This document shows positions 1 to 8,299 of a stretch of DNA of 64,000 nucleotides, one piece after another (position 1 is the stretch's first letter; the number at the start of each line of letters is the position of its first letter). The notes below the pieces were generated by a model, which was given only the letters and a program-made list of their open reading frames with translations, was not told where the DNA came from and did not search any database. A program made the translations under genes and the position numbers. The stretch is from Mameliella sp. CS4 (GTDB lineage Bacteria; Pseudomonadota; Alphaproteobacteria; Rhodobacterales; Rhodobacteraceae). Location of the stretch: assembly GCF_019392335.1 (NCBI RefSeq), contig NZ_JAHXRQ010000021.1, positions 1 to 64,000 on the forward strand, written 5' to 3'.

Positions 1-94
1 GCCAAGGCGCCCGCCAGACCCCAGCCGTTGGGGATTATTCCACCGGTTCACTGACCCATTTTGCTCCGGGATTGACAGCTATTCCTGCGCCCCC

Positions 95-1249
95 GTGAAA
101 AAGGCCATCGCCGAACAGCTTGAACGCCTGCCCTATTACTCGATCTTCCGCGGCACCACGAATGACGCGGTGATCGAACTCAGCCTCATGCTGCGAGACT
201 TCTTCGCGCCCGACGGGCTGACGCGCGCTTTCTTTACCTCGGGAGGATCGGACAGCGTGGAAATCGCGCTGCGGCTGGCGCGGCAATATCACAAGGTGCG
301 CGGTCAGGCCGGGCGGGTGAAGTACCTCTCGTTGAAAAAGGGCTATCACGGCACGCACACCCTGGGCGCCAGCGTCAACGGCAACGCCAATTTCCGCACC
401 CAGTACGAACCGATGATGCCGGGCTGCTATCATATCCCGGCGCCCTATCCCTATCGCAACCCGTTCAATGAAACCGACCCCGAGAAGCTGGCGCAGCTCT
501 GCCTGGCCGCGCTGGAAGACGAGATCGCCTTTCAGGGCGCCGAGACCATCGCCGCCATGATCATGGAGCCGGTGCTGGGCGCGGGCGGGGTGATCCCGCC
601 GCATGAAAGTTTCATGCCCGGCGTGCGCGAGATCTGCTCGAAACACGGCATCCTACTGATCGCGGACGAGGTCATCACCGCTTTCGGCCGCACCGGCGAC
701 TGGTCGGGCTCGCGCCACTGGGGGGTGCAACCGGACATGATGTGCACCGCCAAGGCGATCACCAACGGCTATTTTCCCTTCGGCGCGGTGATGATCTCGG
801 ACGCCGTGGCCGAGGTTTTCGAAGGCGACACCACAGGCAAGGCGGCCATCGGATCGGGCTATACCTATTCCGGCCACCCGGTCGGGGCGGCGGCGGCCAT
901 CGCCTGCCTGAAGGAAACCGAACGCCTGCAGGTCAAGGACAACGCCGCCGCCCGCGGTGCGCAGCTCTGGGAGGGTCTGAAGGCGCTGAAGGAGAAACAC
1001 ACTCTGGTGGGTGATGTGCGCGGCGGCCACGGGCTGATGTGCGCGGTGGAGCTGGTGTCGGACCGGGCCACCAAGGCGCCCATCGACAAGAAGACCATCG
1101 GCGCGGTGCATCGCGTGGCCTATGAAAACGGCGCCATGTTGCGCGTCTCTGGCCCGAACATAATCCTGTCGCCCCCGCTGGTCCTGACCGAGGCACATGT
1201 GGACACGATCCTGACCGCGATGGATGCGGGCCTCACGGCGCAGGGATGA
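95..1249 (+). CDS. Class III (PLP-dependent) aminotransferase, 5' end missing or disrupted
   Basis: Fold-type I, class III aminotransferase (omega-transaminase / aspartate aminotransferase family). Visible are the SGGSDSVEIALRLARQY cofactor-binding segment, the IADEVITAFGRTG motif with the PLP-ring Asp, and the TAKAITNGYFPFGAV segment carrying the Schiff-base Lys. The 384 residues from the GTG at 95 lack roughly the first 60 of about 450 usual in the family. The frame stays open to the left edge, but its translation upstream of about position 80 does not resemble the expected family N-terminus (GLWNVNLGYS-like), whereas from YSCAPVKKAI onward it does. So the gene is either truncated by a junction near position 80 or continues into the neighbouring sequence with a divergent segment. 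Substrate cannot be told; the neighbourhood suggests an amine or amino acid linked to aromatic catabolism. Confidence 0.82.
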   Translation: MKKAIAEQLERLPYYSIFRGTTNDAVIELSLMLRDFFAPDGLTRAFFTSGGSDSVEIALRLARQYHKVRGQAGRVKYLSLKKGYHGTHTLGASVNGNANFRTQYEPMMPGCYHIPAPYPYRNPFNETDPEKLAQLCLAALEDEIAFQGAETIAAMIMEPVLGAGGVIPPHESFMPGVREICSKHGILLIADEVITAFGRTGDWSGSRHWGVQPDMMCTAKAITNGYFPFGAVMISDAVAEVFEGDTTGKAAIGSGYTYSGHPVGAAAAIACLKETERLQVKDNAAARGAQLWEGLKALKEKHTLVGDVRGGHGLMCAVELVSDRATKAPIDKKTIGAVHRVAYENGAMLRVSGPNIILSPPLVLTEAHVDTILTAMDAGLTAQG

Positions 1250-1280
1250 TCGGCAACGGGTGCGCGCCTTGCGCGCCCTA

Positions 1281-1895
1281 TTACGCCACGCGATCCGGAT
1301 GGGCGGTGGCAAAGGCCGGGTGGTCGGCCAGCGCCGCCTCCACCCGCCGGATCTTTGGCAGGTCGTTCAGGGCCACACCCCAGCGGTGGGCGTTGTAAAG
1401 CTGCGGGATCAGGCAGACGTCGGCCAGCGTGATGCCTTGGCCGAGGCAGGTCTCGCCGCCATCCAGCATCTCTTCCACCGCTGCCAGCCCCGGGCCGATA
1501 AAGGCCTGCATCCAGCTTTCCATCGTGATCCCGCCATCGGAATGGGCCACAGCATGTTTCACCACACGCAGGTTGCAGACCGCGTGAATTTCCATCGCGA
1601 TGGCCTGGGCCAGCCCCCGAACCCGGGCGCGCCCTGCCGCGTCCTCGGGCAAGAGGCCAATGCCCCGCGTCTCGTCGAGGTATTCCACGATGGCCAGCGA
1701 TTGCGTCAGCCGCAGCCCGTCGATCTCCAGCACCGGGACCAATCCTTGCGGGTTCCGGTCCAGGTGGTCTTTGGCACGCTGCGCCCCGTCGACAAGGTTG
1801 ACCGGAACGCTCTCCCACTCCAGCCCGGCAAGGCCCAGCGCGATTCGCACCCGGTAGCTGGCGGTCGAGCGCCAGTAGTCGAACAGTCGGATCAT
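1281..1895 (-). CDS. maiA: Maleylacetoacetate isomerase (zeta-class glutathione transferase)
   Basis: Glutathione-dependent cis-trans isomerase converting 4-maleylacetoacetate to 4-fumarylacetoacetate, the step between HmgA and FahA. 204 aa, near the usual 210-215. The N-terminal thioredoxin-like half carries RSTASYRVRIAL (family active-site serine region, normally RSS/C-C/A-xRVRIAL) and NPQGLVPVLEIDG. The helical C-terminal half has the GQGITLADVCLIPQLYNAHRW signature typical of zeta GSTs. It is divergent from hmgA with about 150 bp between the starts, so both promoters lie in that gap. A good Shine-Dalgarno (GGGAGG) precedes the ATG. Function is well supported by its position between the aminotransferase and hmgA-fahA. 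Confidence 0.95.
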   Translation of the reverse strand: MIRLFDYWRSTASYRVRIALGLAGLEWESVPVNLVDGAQRAKDHLDRNPQGLVPVLEIDGLRLTQSLAIVEYLDETRGIGLLPEDAAGRARVRGLAQAIAMEIHAVCNLRVVKHAVAHSDGGITMESWMQAFIGPGLAAVEEMLDGGETCLGQGITLADVCLIPQLYNAHRWGVALNDLPKIRRVEAALADHPAFATAHPDRVA

Positions 1896-1968
1896 GGGAA
1901 AACCTCCCTCATGGGTTCAGGGACCACGGCAAGGCTCTGCCGGATTGGTATCATTCGCAACGATTACC

Positions 1969-1997
1969 TTGACATCATTGCAGTTGCAACAAATATT
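1969..1997 (+). promoter_or_regulatory. Candidate sigma70 promoter of hmgA
   Basis: TTGACA (1969-1974), a 17-bp spacer and AATATT (1992-1997), 47 bp before the hmgA ATG. The spacer holds the 8-bp palindrome GTTGCAAC (1983-1990), placed where a repressor would block RNA polymerase. Prediction from sequence only. Confidence 0.5.
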
Positions 1998-2043
1998 GGC
2001 GGCAAGACCGAATCCGGCTCTCACCGCACCAGGGAGGTACGAC

Positions 2044-3396
2044 ATGACCCGTCACGAATTGCCGCAAGGCATGATCCGCGCCACCGGAACGACCGGCACG
2101 CACGAAGGTTACATGCCCGGCTGGGCCAACGACTTTGAGACAGAGGCGCTGCCCGACGCGCTGCCGCAGGGCATGAACAGCCCGCAGAAATGCAACTATG
2201 GCCTCTACGGCGAACAGCTCTCCGGCACCGCCTTTACCGCCAACCCGCCGGAACGCACCTGGACCTATCGCATCCGCCCCTCGGTCAAGCATTCGGCGCG
2301 ATATACGAAAATCGACCTGCCCTACTGGAAGAGCGCGCCGAACGTCGATCCCGACGTCATCAGCCTGGGCCAGTACCGTTGGGACCCGGTGCCGACGCAG
2401 GAGGGGCTGACCTGGCTCACCGGCATGCGCACCATGACCACCGCCGGCGACGTGAACACCCAGGTGGGTATGGCCAGCCACATCTATCTGGTCACCGAGT
2501 CCATGCAGGACGCCTATTTCTTCTCCGCCGACAGCGAGTTGCTGGTGGTGCCGCAGGAAGGCAAGCTGCGCTTTGCGACCGAACTGGGCATCATCGACAT
2601 CGAGCCCAAGGAAATCGCCATCATCCCGCGCGGGCTGGTCTATCGCGTCGAGGTGCTCGAAGGCCCCTGCCGCGGCTTTGTCTGCGAGAATTACGGCCAG
2701 AAATTCGAACTGCCGGGCCGCGGGCCCATCGGCGCCAACTGCATGGCCAACCCGCGCGACTTCAAGGCGCCGGTGGCGGCATTCGAGGACCGCGAGGTGC
2801 CTTCGACCCTGACGATCAAATGGTGCGGTCAGTTCCATGAGACGCAGATCGCGCAAAGCCCACTCGACGTGGTCGCCTGGCATGGCAACTATGCCCCTTA
2901 CAAGTACGACCTGCGCACCTATTGCCCGGTCGGCGCCATCCTCTTCGACCACCCGGATCCGTCGATCTTTACGGTTCTGACAGCGCCTTCGGGCGTGCCG
3001 GGCACGGCCAACATCGACTTCGTGCTGTTCCGTGAACGCTGGATGGTGGCGGAAAACACCTTCCGCCCGCCCTGGTATCACAAGAACATCATGTCCGAGC
3101 TTATGGGCAACATCTATGGCCAGTACGACGCCAAGCCGCAGGGCTTTGTCCCCGGCGGCATGAGCCTGCACAACATGATGATCCCGCACGGGCCGGACCG
3201 GAACGCCTTCGAAGGCGCGTCGAATTCCAATCTCGGGCCGGAAAAGCTGGACAACACCATGTCCTTCATGTTCGAGACCCGCTTTCCGCAGCATCTGACA
3301 GAATTCGCCGGGAAAGAGGCGCCGCTGCAGGACGATTACATCGACTGCTGGGACAGCCTGGAAAAGAAATTCGACGGCACGCCGGGCAAGAAGTAA
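2044..3396 (+). CDS. hmgA: Homogentisate 1,2-dioxygenase
   Basis: Non-heme Fe(II) dioxygenase that opens the homogentisate ring to maleylacetoacetate in tyrosine/phenylalanine catabolism. 450 aa, the normal family length. The YHKNIMSELMG segment holds the His and Glu ligands in the spacing known from human HGD, and NMMIPHGPD holds the third His region; the N-terminus shows GYMPGWANDFETEALP. The ATG at 2044 was chosen over in-frame upstream codons because AGGGAGG lies 5 bases before it and homology begins there. It is followed by fahA after 100 bp on the same strand and is divergent from maiA. Probably regulated through the palindrome in its promoter. Confidence 0.97.
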   Translation: MTRHELPQGMIRATGTTGTHEGYMPGWANDFETEALPDALPQGMNSPQKCNYGLYGEQLSGTAFTANPPERTWTYRIRPSVKHSARYTKIDLPYWKSAPNVDPDVISLGQYRWDPVPTQEGLTWLTGMRTMTTAGDVNTQVGMASHIYLVTESMQDAYFFSADSELLVVPQEGKLRFATELGIIDIEPKEIAIIPRGLVYRVEVLEGPCRGFVCENYGQKFELPGRGPIGANCMANPRDFKAPVAAFEDREVPSTLTIKWCGQFHETQIAQSPLDVVAWHGNYAPYKYDLRTYCPVGAILFDHPDPSIFTVLTAPSGVPGTANIDFVLFRERWMVAENTFRPPWYHKNIMSELMGNIYGQYDAKPQGFVPGGMSLHNMMIPHGPDRNAFEGASNSNLGPEKLDNTMSFMFETRFPQHLTEFAGKEAPLQDDYIDCWDSLEKKFDGTPGKK

Positions 3397-3496
3397 GGGT
3401 CGAAGGGGGCATCCACCCCCTGCTCTGCTGCGCACGCCACGACACCGGCGTAGGGCGGGGCTTGCACCGCCACACCTCGAACGAACAGGACGACAC

Positions 3497-4762
3497 ATGC
3501 CCCTGAAACGCTCCTGGGTGGAGTCAGCCAACTCCCCCGACACGGATTTTCCCCTGAACAACCTGCCCTGCGGCAGTTTCCGCGCCGAGGACGGCGAGGC
3601 GCATTGCGGCATCGCCATCGGCGACATGATCCTCGACATCACGGCGCTGGAGGCCGACGGTCTGCTGTCTCTGGATGCCGAGGAAGAGGTGTTCTTCTTC
3701 GGCGACTGGACCGAATTCATGGCCCTCGGTCCCGCCGCTTGGGCCGCCTTTCGCGAAGCTCTGACGGGGATGCTGGCCGAGGGCACCCCGGATGCCGAAG
3801 GGCTGGCGCGCTACCTGGTTCCGCAGGCCAGCGCAGAAATGCTGATGCCCTTCGCGGTGAGCGAATACACCGATTTCTATGCCTCCAAGAACCACGCCAC
3901 CAACGTCGGCACCATGTTCCGAGGCGCGGAAAATGCTTTGCCGCCGAACTGGCTGTCGATCCCCATCGGCTATAACGGACGCGCCTCCTCGGTCGTCGTG
4001 TCGGGCACCGATGTGCGCCGCCCCTGGGGTCAGCTCAAAGCGCCCGACGCCGATCTGCCGGTCTTTGCCCCGTGCAAACGGTTTGACCTCGAGCTTGAGA
4101 TGGGCGCCATCGTGGGGCAGGACTCCGACGGGCCTGTGACAGTAGGCGAAGCCGACGAGATGATCTTTGGCTATGTCCTGCTGAACGACTGGTCGGCGCG
4201 GGACATCCAAGCCTGGGAATACCAGCCGCTGGGCCCCTTCCAGGCCAAGGCGACGGCGACCACGATCAGCCCCTGGATCGTGCCCAAGGCGGCGCTGGAC
4301 CCCTTCCGCACCACGACGCCGGATCGGGAACGCGACCTGCTGCCCTACCTGCGCGAACCTGGCCCCATGCTCTATGACATCCAACTGGAGGTGGGGCTTG
4401 CGCCCGAGGGCAAACCCGAGACGGTCATCGCCCGGACCAACTATCGCGAGATGTACTATTCCTCGGCGCAGCAACTGGCCCATCACACGACAAGCGGTTG
4501 CCCCATGTCGGTGGGTGACCTGTTGGGCTCCGGCACGATCTCAGGCCCGGACAAGGGCGCGCGCGGCGCGCTGCTGGAACTGGCCTGGGGCGGCAAGGAG
4601 CCGGTCACGCTGGACACCGGCGAAACGCGCAGTTTCCTCGAGGACGGCGATACGCTGACCCTGCGCGGCGCGGCGGTGGGTGACGGCTATCGGGTGGGTT
4701 TCGGGGAATGCACCGGCAAGGTGCTGCCCGCGCTCGACAATCCTTACGGGGGCCGGGGCTGA
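3497..4762 (+). CDS. fahA: Fumarylacetoacetase
   Basis: Hydrolyses fumarylacetoacetate to fumarate and acetoacetate, completing the homogentisate pathway. 421 aa, as expected. Family features seen: DFYASKNHATNVGTMFRG (catalytic Asp/His region), FDLELEMGAIVG (metal-binding Glu pair), LNDWSARDIQAWEYQPLGPF and the substrate-loop region around YSSAQQLAHHT. The ATG at 3497 follows an AGGA Shine-Dalgarno. The stop lies 2 bp from the stop of the convergent DUF2585 gene, leaving no room for a separate terminator. Confidence 0.97.
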   Translation: MPLKRSWVESANSPDTDFPLNNLPCGSFRAEDGEAHCGIAIGDMILDITALEADGLLSLDAEEEVFFFGDWTEFMALGPAAWAAFREALTGMLAEGTPDAEGLARYLVPQASAEMLMPFAVSEYTDFYASKNHATNVGTMFRGAENALPPNWLSIPIGYNGRASSVVVSGTDVRRPWGQLKAPDADLPVFAPCKRFDLELEMGAIVGQDSDGPVTVGEADEMIFGYVLLNDWSARDIQAWEYQPLGPFQAKATATTISPWIVPKAALDPFRTTTPDRERDLLPYLREPGPMLYDIQLEVGLAPEGKPETVIARTNYREMYYSSAQQLAHHTTSGCPMSVGDLLGSGTISGPDKGARGALLELAWGGKEPVTLDTGETRSFLEDGDTLTLRGAAVGDGYRVGFGECTGKVLPALDNPYGGRG

Positions 4763-4764
4763 TG

Positions 4765-5328
4765 TCAGCCGCCCTGCTGCCACTGGAGCACTGCCTCGGT
4801 GGGCCAGAACAGCATGATGATGTTCAAGGCAAGGCCATCGCGGATCAGCGCGATGGTCAGCGCCTCGAACCCCAGCGCCACGGCGACGCTGGCCCAGATC
4901 GGCAGGCGCCGCGCCATGTAGAAGCCCACAACCATCGCGATCACGTCGAAGACGGAGTTGATGATGCTGTCGCCGTTGTAGTCAAAGGACACCGTCACCG
5001 CGCGATAGCGTTCGATCACCATCGGGGTGTTTTCAAGGATCTCCCACCCCGCCTCGACCACCAGCGCGATGGCCAGCCGCAGGTTCAGGCTGAGGCGGCG
5101 GGCGACCAGCGCCAGGACACCGTAGAAGATCAATCCGTGGATCAGGTGGCTGGGCGAATACAGATCGAAAAGATGCTGGCTGCCCTCGCGCGGCGGGGCG
5201 CCCGGCCCGGTCCAGAGGGACACGTAACCACAGGGGCAGATCGGATCACGCCCCAAAAGGTACAGGGTGATCGCCATCAGGGCGGTCACCACCAGGAAGA
5301 TAAGGACGGGTCGCTGGGCGTTGCTCAT
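4765..5328 (-). CDS. DUF2585 (UPF0314) integral membrane protein
   Basis: 187-aa multi-spanning membrane protein. The N-terminal segment PVLIFLVVTALMAITLYLLG is followed by a CPCG-containing loop, two or three further hydrophobic helices, and the family block GWEILENTPMVIERYRA...DYNGDSIINSVFDVIAM, which I recognise as DUF2585. Function unknown. Start chosen at MSNAQ (5328), since the 25 residues further upstream do not look family-like. It is convergent with fahA and divergent from the MBL-fold gene, so it appears to be its own transcription unit. Confidence 0.85.
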   Translation of the reverse strand: MSNAQRPVLIFLVVTALMAITLYLLGRDPICPCGYVSLWTGPGAPPREGSQHLFDLYSPSHLIHGLIFYGVLALVARRLSLNLRLAIALVVEAGWEILENTPMVIERYRAVTVSFDYNGDSIINSVFDVIAMVVGFYMARRLPIWASVAVALGFEALTIALIRDGLALNIIMLFWPTEAVLQWQQGG

Positions 5329-5384
5329 GACCCGCGATGGAATCACAAAGACGCAAGTGCGTCCAGAGACATAAGAGGGAACCA

Positions 5385-6335
5385 ATGACCAAGGCCTTTG
5401 CATCCGCCGGTGACATGGAAGAGAAGAAGACGTCCTTTACCCAGGTCGGCGAGGGGCTGTACGCCTTCACCGCCGAGGGCGACCCCAACACCGGAGTCAT
5501 CATCGGCGACGACAGCGTCATGATCGTCGAGGCTCAGGCGACACCGCGCCTGGCCCGCAAGGTGATCGAACATGTCCGCGAAGTCACCGACAAGCCGATT
5601 TCCCACCTTGTGCTGACCCACTACCACGCGGTGCGCGTGCTGGGTGCCTCGGCCTATGGTGCCGAACAGATCATCATGTCCGACGTGGCCCGCTCGATGG
5701 TGGCCGAACGCGGGCAAGAGGACTGGGACAGCGAGTTCGAACGCTTCCCCCGCCTCTTCCAGGGGCACGAGGAAATCCCCGGCCTGACATGGCCGACGAC
5801 GACCTTCAGCGACTCGATGACGGTCTACCTGGGCAACCGCCGCGTGGACATCATGCACCTGGGCCGCGCCCATACCGCCGGTGACGCGGTGATCTGGGTG
5901 CCGGACCAGGAGGTCATGTTCACCGGCGACATCGTCGAGTACCACTCGGCCTGCTACTGCGGCGACGGCCACTTCAACGACTGGGGCGAGACGCTGGCCA
6001 ATATCGCCGCGTTTGAGCCGCAGGCGATTGCACCGGGCCGGGGCGACGCGCTGGTCGGGCCGGACATGGTCGCCAAGGCCATCGCCGCGACCGAGGATTT
6101 CGTCCGCTCCACCTACAAGCCGGTGGAAAAGGTCGTGGGCCGGGGCGGTTCGCTGAAAGAAGCCTGGGACGCGGTGCGCGCCGAATGCGACCCCAAGTTC
6201 AAGGACTACGCGATCTACGAGCACTGCCTGCCGTTCAACGTCGCCCGCGCCTATGACGAAGCCCGCGGCATCGACACGCCCCGCGTCTGGACGGCGCAGC
6301 GGGACAAGGAAATGTGGGCGAGCTTGCAGGGGTAA
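5385..6335 (+). CDS. MBL-fold metallo-hydrolase with altered HxHxDH motif
   Basis: 316-aa metallo-beta-lactamase-fold protein. Features: NTGVIIGDDSVMIVEAQATP (strand and Asp region), LTHYHAVRVLG where the canonical HxHxDH motif stands, GRAHTAGDAVIWVP (second His region), FTGDIVEYH (bridging Asp) and APGRGDAL near the C-terminus. The Asp-His of HxHxDH is replaced by Val-Arg and the last metal His (usually GHG) by GRG, so the Zn1 ligands remain but most of the Zn2 site is gone. The start ATG at 5385 follows AGAGGGA. It sits directly before an aromatic FAD hydroxylase, and may be a hydrolase or a glyoxalase II-like enzyme of that route; the exact reaction cannot be deduced. Confidence 0.85.
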   Translation: MTKAFASAGDMEEKKTSFTQVGEGLYAFTAEGDPNTGVIIGDDSVMIVEAQATPRLARKVIEHVREVTDKPISHLVLTHYHAVRVLGASAYGAEQIIMSDVARSMVAERGQEDWDSEFERFPRLFQGHEEIPGLTWPTTTFSDSMTVYLGNRRVDIMHLGRAHTAGDAVIWVPDQEVMFTGDIVEYHSACYCGDGHFNDWGETLANIAAFEPQAIAPGRGDALVGPDMVAKAIAATEDFVRSTYKPVEKVVGRGGSLKEAWDAVRAECDPKFKDYAIYEHCLPFNVARAYDEARGIDTPRVWTAQRDKEMWASLQG

Positions 6336-6344
6336 ACCCTGTCG

Positions 6345-6389
6345 GGGTGCGCACGAAATGCGCACCCTACGCGGGGTCGTAGGGTGCGC
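6345..6389. repeat. Overlapping inverted repeats (GGGTGCGC family)
   Basis: GGGTGCGCA (6345-6353) pairs with TGCGCACCC (6359-6367), and GCGCACCCTAC (6360-6370) pairs perfectly with GTAGGGTGCGC (6379-6389). The middle arm can therefore form either of two hairpins. No T-tract follows, so it is an intergenic repeat or RNA-processing structure rather than a classical terminator. Confidence 0.6.
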
Positions 6390-6420
6390 GCTCTGCGCCC
6401 AACTTCGCCCAGGACTGACG

Positions 6421-6437
6421 ATGGGTCATTGACCCAT
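6421..6437. promoter_or_regulatory. Perfect 8-1-8 palindrome, candidate operator
   Basis: ATGGGTCA-T-TGACCCAT lies 27 bp before the ATG of the FAD hydroxylase. Perfect dyad symmetry over 17 bp at a promoter-proximal position fits an operator for a dimeric winged-helix regulator. The MarR-family gene at 8296, the last gene of this cluster, is the obvious candidate. Confidence 0.55.
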
Positions 6438-6463
6438 CTCCCGTCGGACAAGGAGGAACCGAC

Positions 6464-8086
6464 ATGATCCACGACCGCTATCAACTCGCCTTCAAGCTTT
6501 ACCCCTACGAACGCTCCGCGGACCAGGATGCGGAAACGCCGGTCCGGCACCCGGTCGTCATCATGGGCGGCGGGCCGATCGGTGTCGCCACGGCGCTGGA
6601 CCTTGGCCTGCAAGGTATCCCGGTCGTCGTGCTGGACGATCACGAGGGCATCGGCATGGGCAGCCGCGCGATCTGTTTCGCCAAGCGCTGCCTTGAAATC
6701 GCAGACCGCTACGGCTGTGGCCAGCCGATGCTGGACAAGGGCGTGGTCTGGAACCTGGGCAAGGTCTTTCACGACGACCGCAAGGTGTTCGAGTTCAACC
6801 TTCTGCCGGAGCAGGGCCACAAGTTCCCGGCCTTCATCAACCTGCAACAGCCCTATTTCGAACGCTTCCTCGTCGAACGCGTCCGCGAAGCGCAGGCAGC
6901 GGGTGCCCCGATCGAGCTGCGCGGCAAGAACCGGGTCGACAGTGTCATCACGCATGACGACCACGTCACGCTGGAGATCACCACGCCCGACGGCCCCTAT
7001 ACCATCGAGGCCGACTGGCTGATCGGCTGCGACGGCGCCTCCTCACCGCTGCGCGGCATGATGGGGCTGGATTTCGAGGGCCGCGTCTTCGAGGACAGCT
7101 TTCTGATCGCCGACATCAAGATGATGAACGACGATTTCCCGACCGAACGCTGGTTCTGGTTCGAACCCTACTTCAAGTCCGGCGCCTCGACCCTGTTGCA
7201 CAAGCAGCCCGATGGCGTCTGGCGGGTCGACTTCCAGATCGGCTGGGACGTGGACCGCAAGAAAGAGTTGCAAGAGGAAAACGTGCGCGCCCGGCTGGAC
7301 GCCATGCTGGGGGATGTCGAATACGAGATCGTCTGGACCTCGATCTACACTTTCCAGTGCCGCCGGATGAAGCAATTCCGCCACGGGCGGGTGCTGTTCG
7401 CGGGTGACGCGGCGCACCAGGTTTCTCCCTTCGGGGCACGCGGTGCGAACTCCGGCATGCAGGACGTGGACAACCTCGGCTGGAAGCTGGGGCTGGTGAT
7501 CGAGGGCCGCGCCCCCGAAAGCCTGCTGGACAGCTACAACGCCGAGCGTGTGCATGGCGCGGACGAAAACATCCTGAACTCGACCCGGTCGACCGATTTC
7601 ATCACGCCCAAATCCAAGGTCAGCCATATGTTCCGCAACGCGGTACTGGACTTGGCAGAGCAGTATGAATTCGCCCGCCCGCTGGTAAACTCGGGCCGCC
7701 TGTCGGTGCCCTGCGTCTACGATGGCGGGCCGCTGAACGGCCCCGACGCGCTGCGCGGCGGACCAACCCGCACGCGCGTCGGCAGCCCCTGCCCCGATGC
7801 GCCGCTTGGCGAGGGGTTCCTGCTGGACCATCTCGGCGGTGCCTTCACCCTGCTGACCATCGACGCCGAGGCGCCGGATGCGCTGGAAGAATCCGGTGTG
7901 CCGATCACGCGCCTGGCCCTTTCTGCCAGCGACGACGCCAGCGGCGGCCTGGCAGAGCGCTATTTGGGCATGGCCACCTCGGGCGTCTACCTTGTCCGCC
8001 CCGACCAGCATGTCGCCGCGCGCTGGGACAGCTTTGACGAAACCGCCACCCGCGCCGCCCTGCGCCGCGCCATCGGACTGGAGTGA
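6464..8086 (+). CDS. FAD-dependent aromatic hydroxylase (class A flavoprotein monooxygenase)
   Basis: 540-aa single-component hydroxylase of the UbiH / p-hydroxybenzoate hydroxylase / MhpA type. Seen: the ADP-binding GxGxxG variant VIMGGGPIGVATALDLG (residues about 28-45), the DG-type motif WLIGCDGASSPLRGMMG, and the second FAD motif GRVLFAGDAAHQVSPFGARGANSGMQD. The C-terminal 150 residues correspond to the thioredoxin-like domain of the MhpA subgroup. It probably uses NAD(P)H to hydroxylate a phenolic substrate feeding the homogentisate route. A good AAGGAGG Shine-Dalgarno precedes the ATG. Genes for DUF2783 and MarR follow with 3-bp spacing and an ATGA overlap, forming one operon. Confidence 0.88.
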   Translation: MIHDRYQLAFKLYPYERSADQDAETPVRHPVVIMGGGPIGVATALDLGLQGIPVVVLDDHEGIGMGSRAICFAKRCLEIADRYGCGQPMLDKGVVWNLGKVFHDDRKVFEFNLLPEQGHKFPAFINLQQPYFERFLVERVREAQAAGAPIELRGKNRVDSVITHDDHVTLEITTPDGPYTIEADWLIGCDGASSPLRGMMGLDFEGRVFEDSFLIADIKMMNDDFPTERWFWFEPYFKSGASTLLHKQPDGVWRVDFQIGWDVDRKKELQEENVRARLDAMLGDVEYEIVWTSIYTFQCRRMKQFRHGRVLFAGDAAHQVSPFGARGANSGMQDVDNLGWKLGLVIEGRAPESLLDSYNAERVHGADENILNSTRSTDFITPKSKVSHMFRNAVLDLAEQYEFARPLVNSGRLSVPCVYDGGPLNGPDALRGGPTRTRVGSPCPDAPLGEGFLLDHLGGAFTLLTIDAEAPDALEESGVPITRLALSASDDASGGLAERYLGMATSGVYLVRPDQHVAARWDSFDETATRAALRRAIGLE

Positions 8087-8089
8087 GAC

Positions 8090-8299
8090 ATGGCCGAGCT
8101 GACACTGACCCCCAACCTCGACCGCCCCGACGATTTCTATGCCGCGCTGATCGCCACGCATGACGGATTGTCGGATGATGAAAGCGCGGCGTTGAACGCG
8201 CGGCTGATCCTGATCCTGGCCAACCAGATCGGGGATACCGAGGTCCTGGCCGCAGCCCTGCAGACGGCGGCAAAGGCCCCGGAGGAGGTCACCGCATGA
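8090..8299 (+). CDS. DUF2783 small protein
   Basis: 69-aa acidic helical protein (DDFYAALIATHDGLSDDESAALNARLILILANQIGD), recognised as DUF2783. Members are typically encoded beside FAD monooxygenases of aromatic degradation. No known function. It starts 3 bp after the hydroxylase stop and its stop overlaps the MarR start (ATGA), so the three are translationally coupled. A role as an accessory or stabilising factor for the hydroxylase is inference. Confidence 0.85.
   Translation: MAELTLTPNLDRPDDFYAALIATHDGLSDDESAALNARLILILANQIGDTEVLAAALQTAAKAPEEVTA

Noticed and set aside
3405..3420. GGGGG-catcca-CCCCC hairpin after hmgA as a terminator
   Set aside because: Five-bp stem and no T-tract; hmgA and fahA are probably co-transcribed.
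1975..3786. 603-codon open frame on the minus strand opposite hmgA
   Set aside because: It is the antisense shadow of hmgA/fahA in GC-rich DNA, Arg/His/Gly-rich and without domain resemblance.
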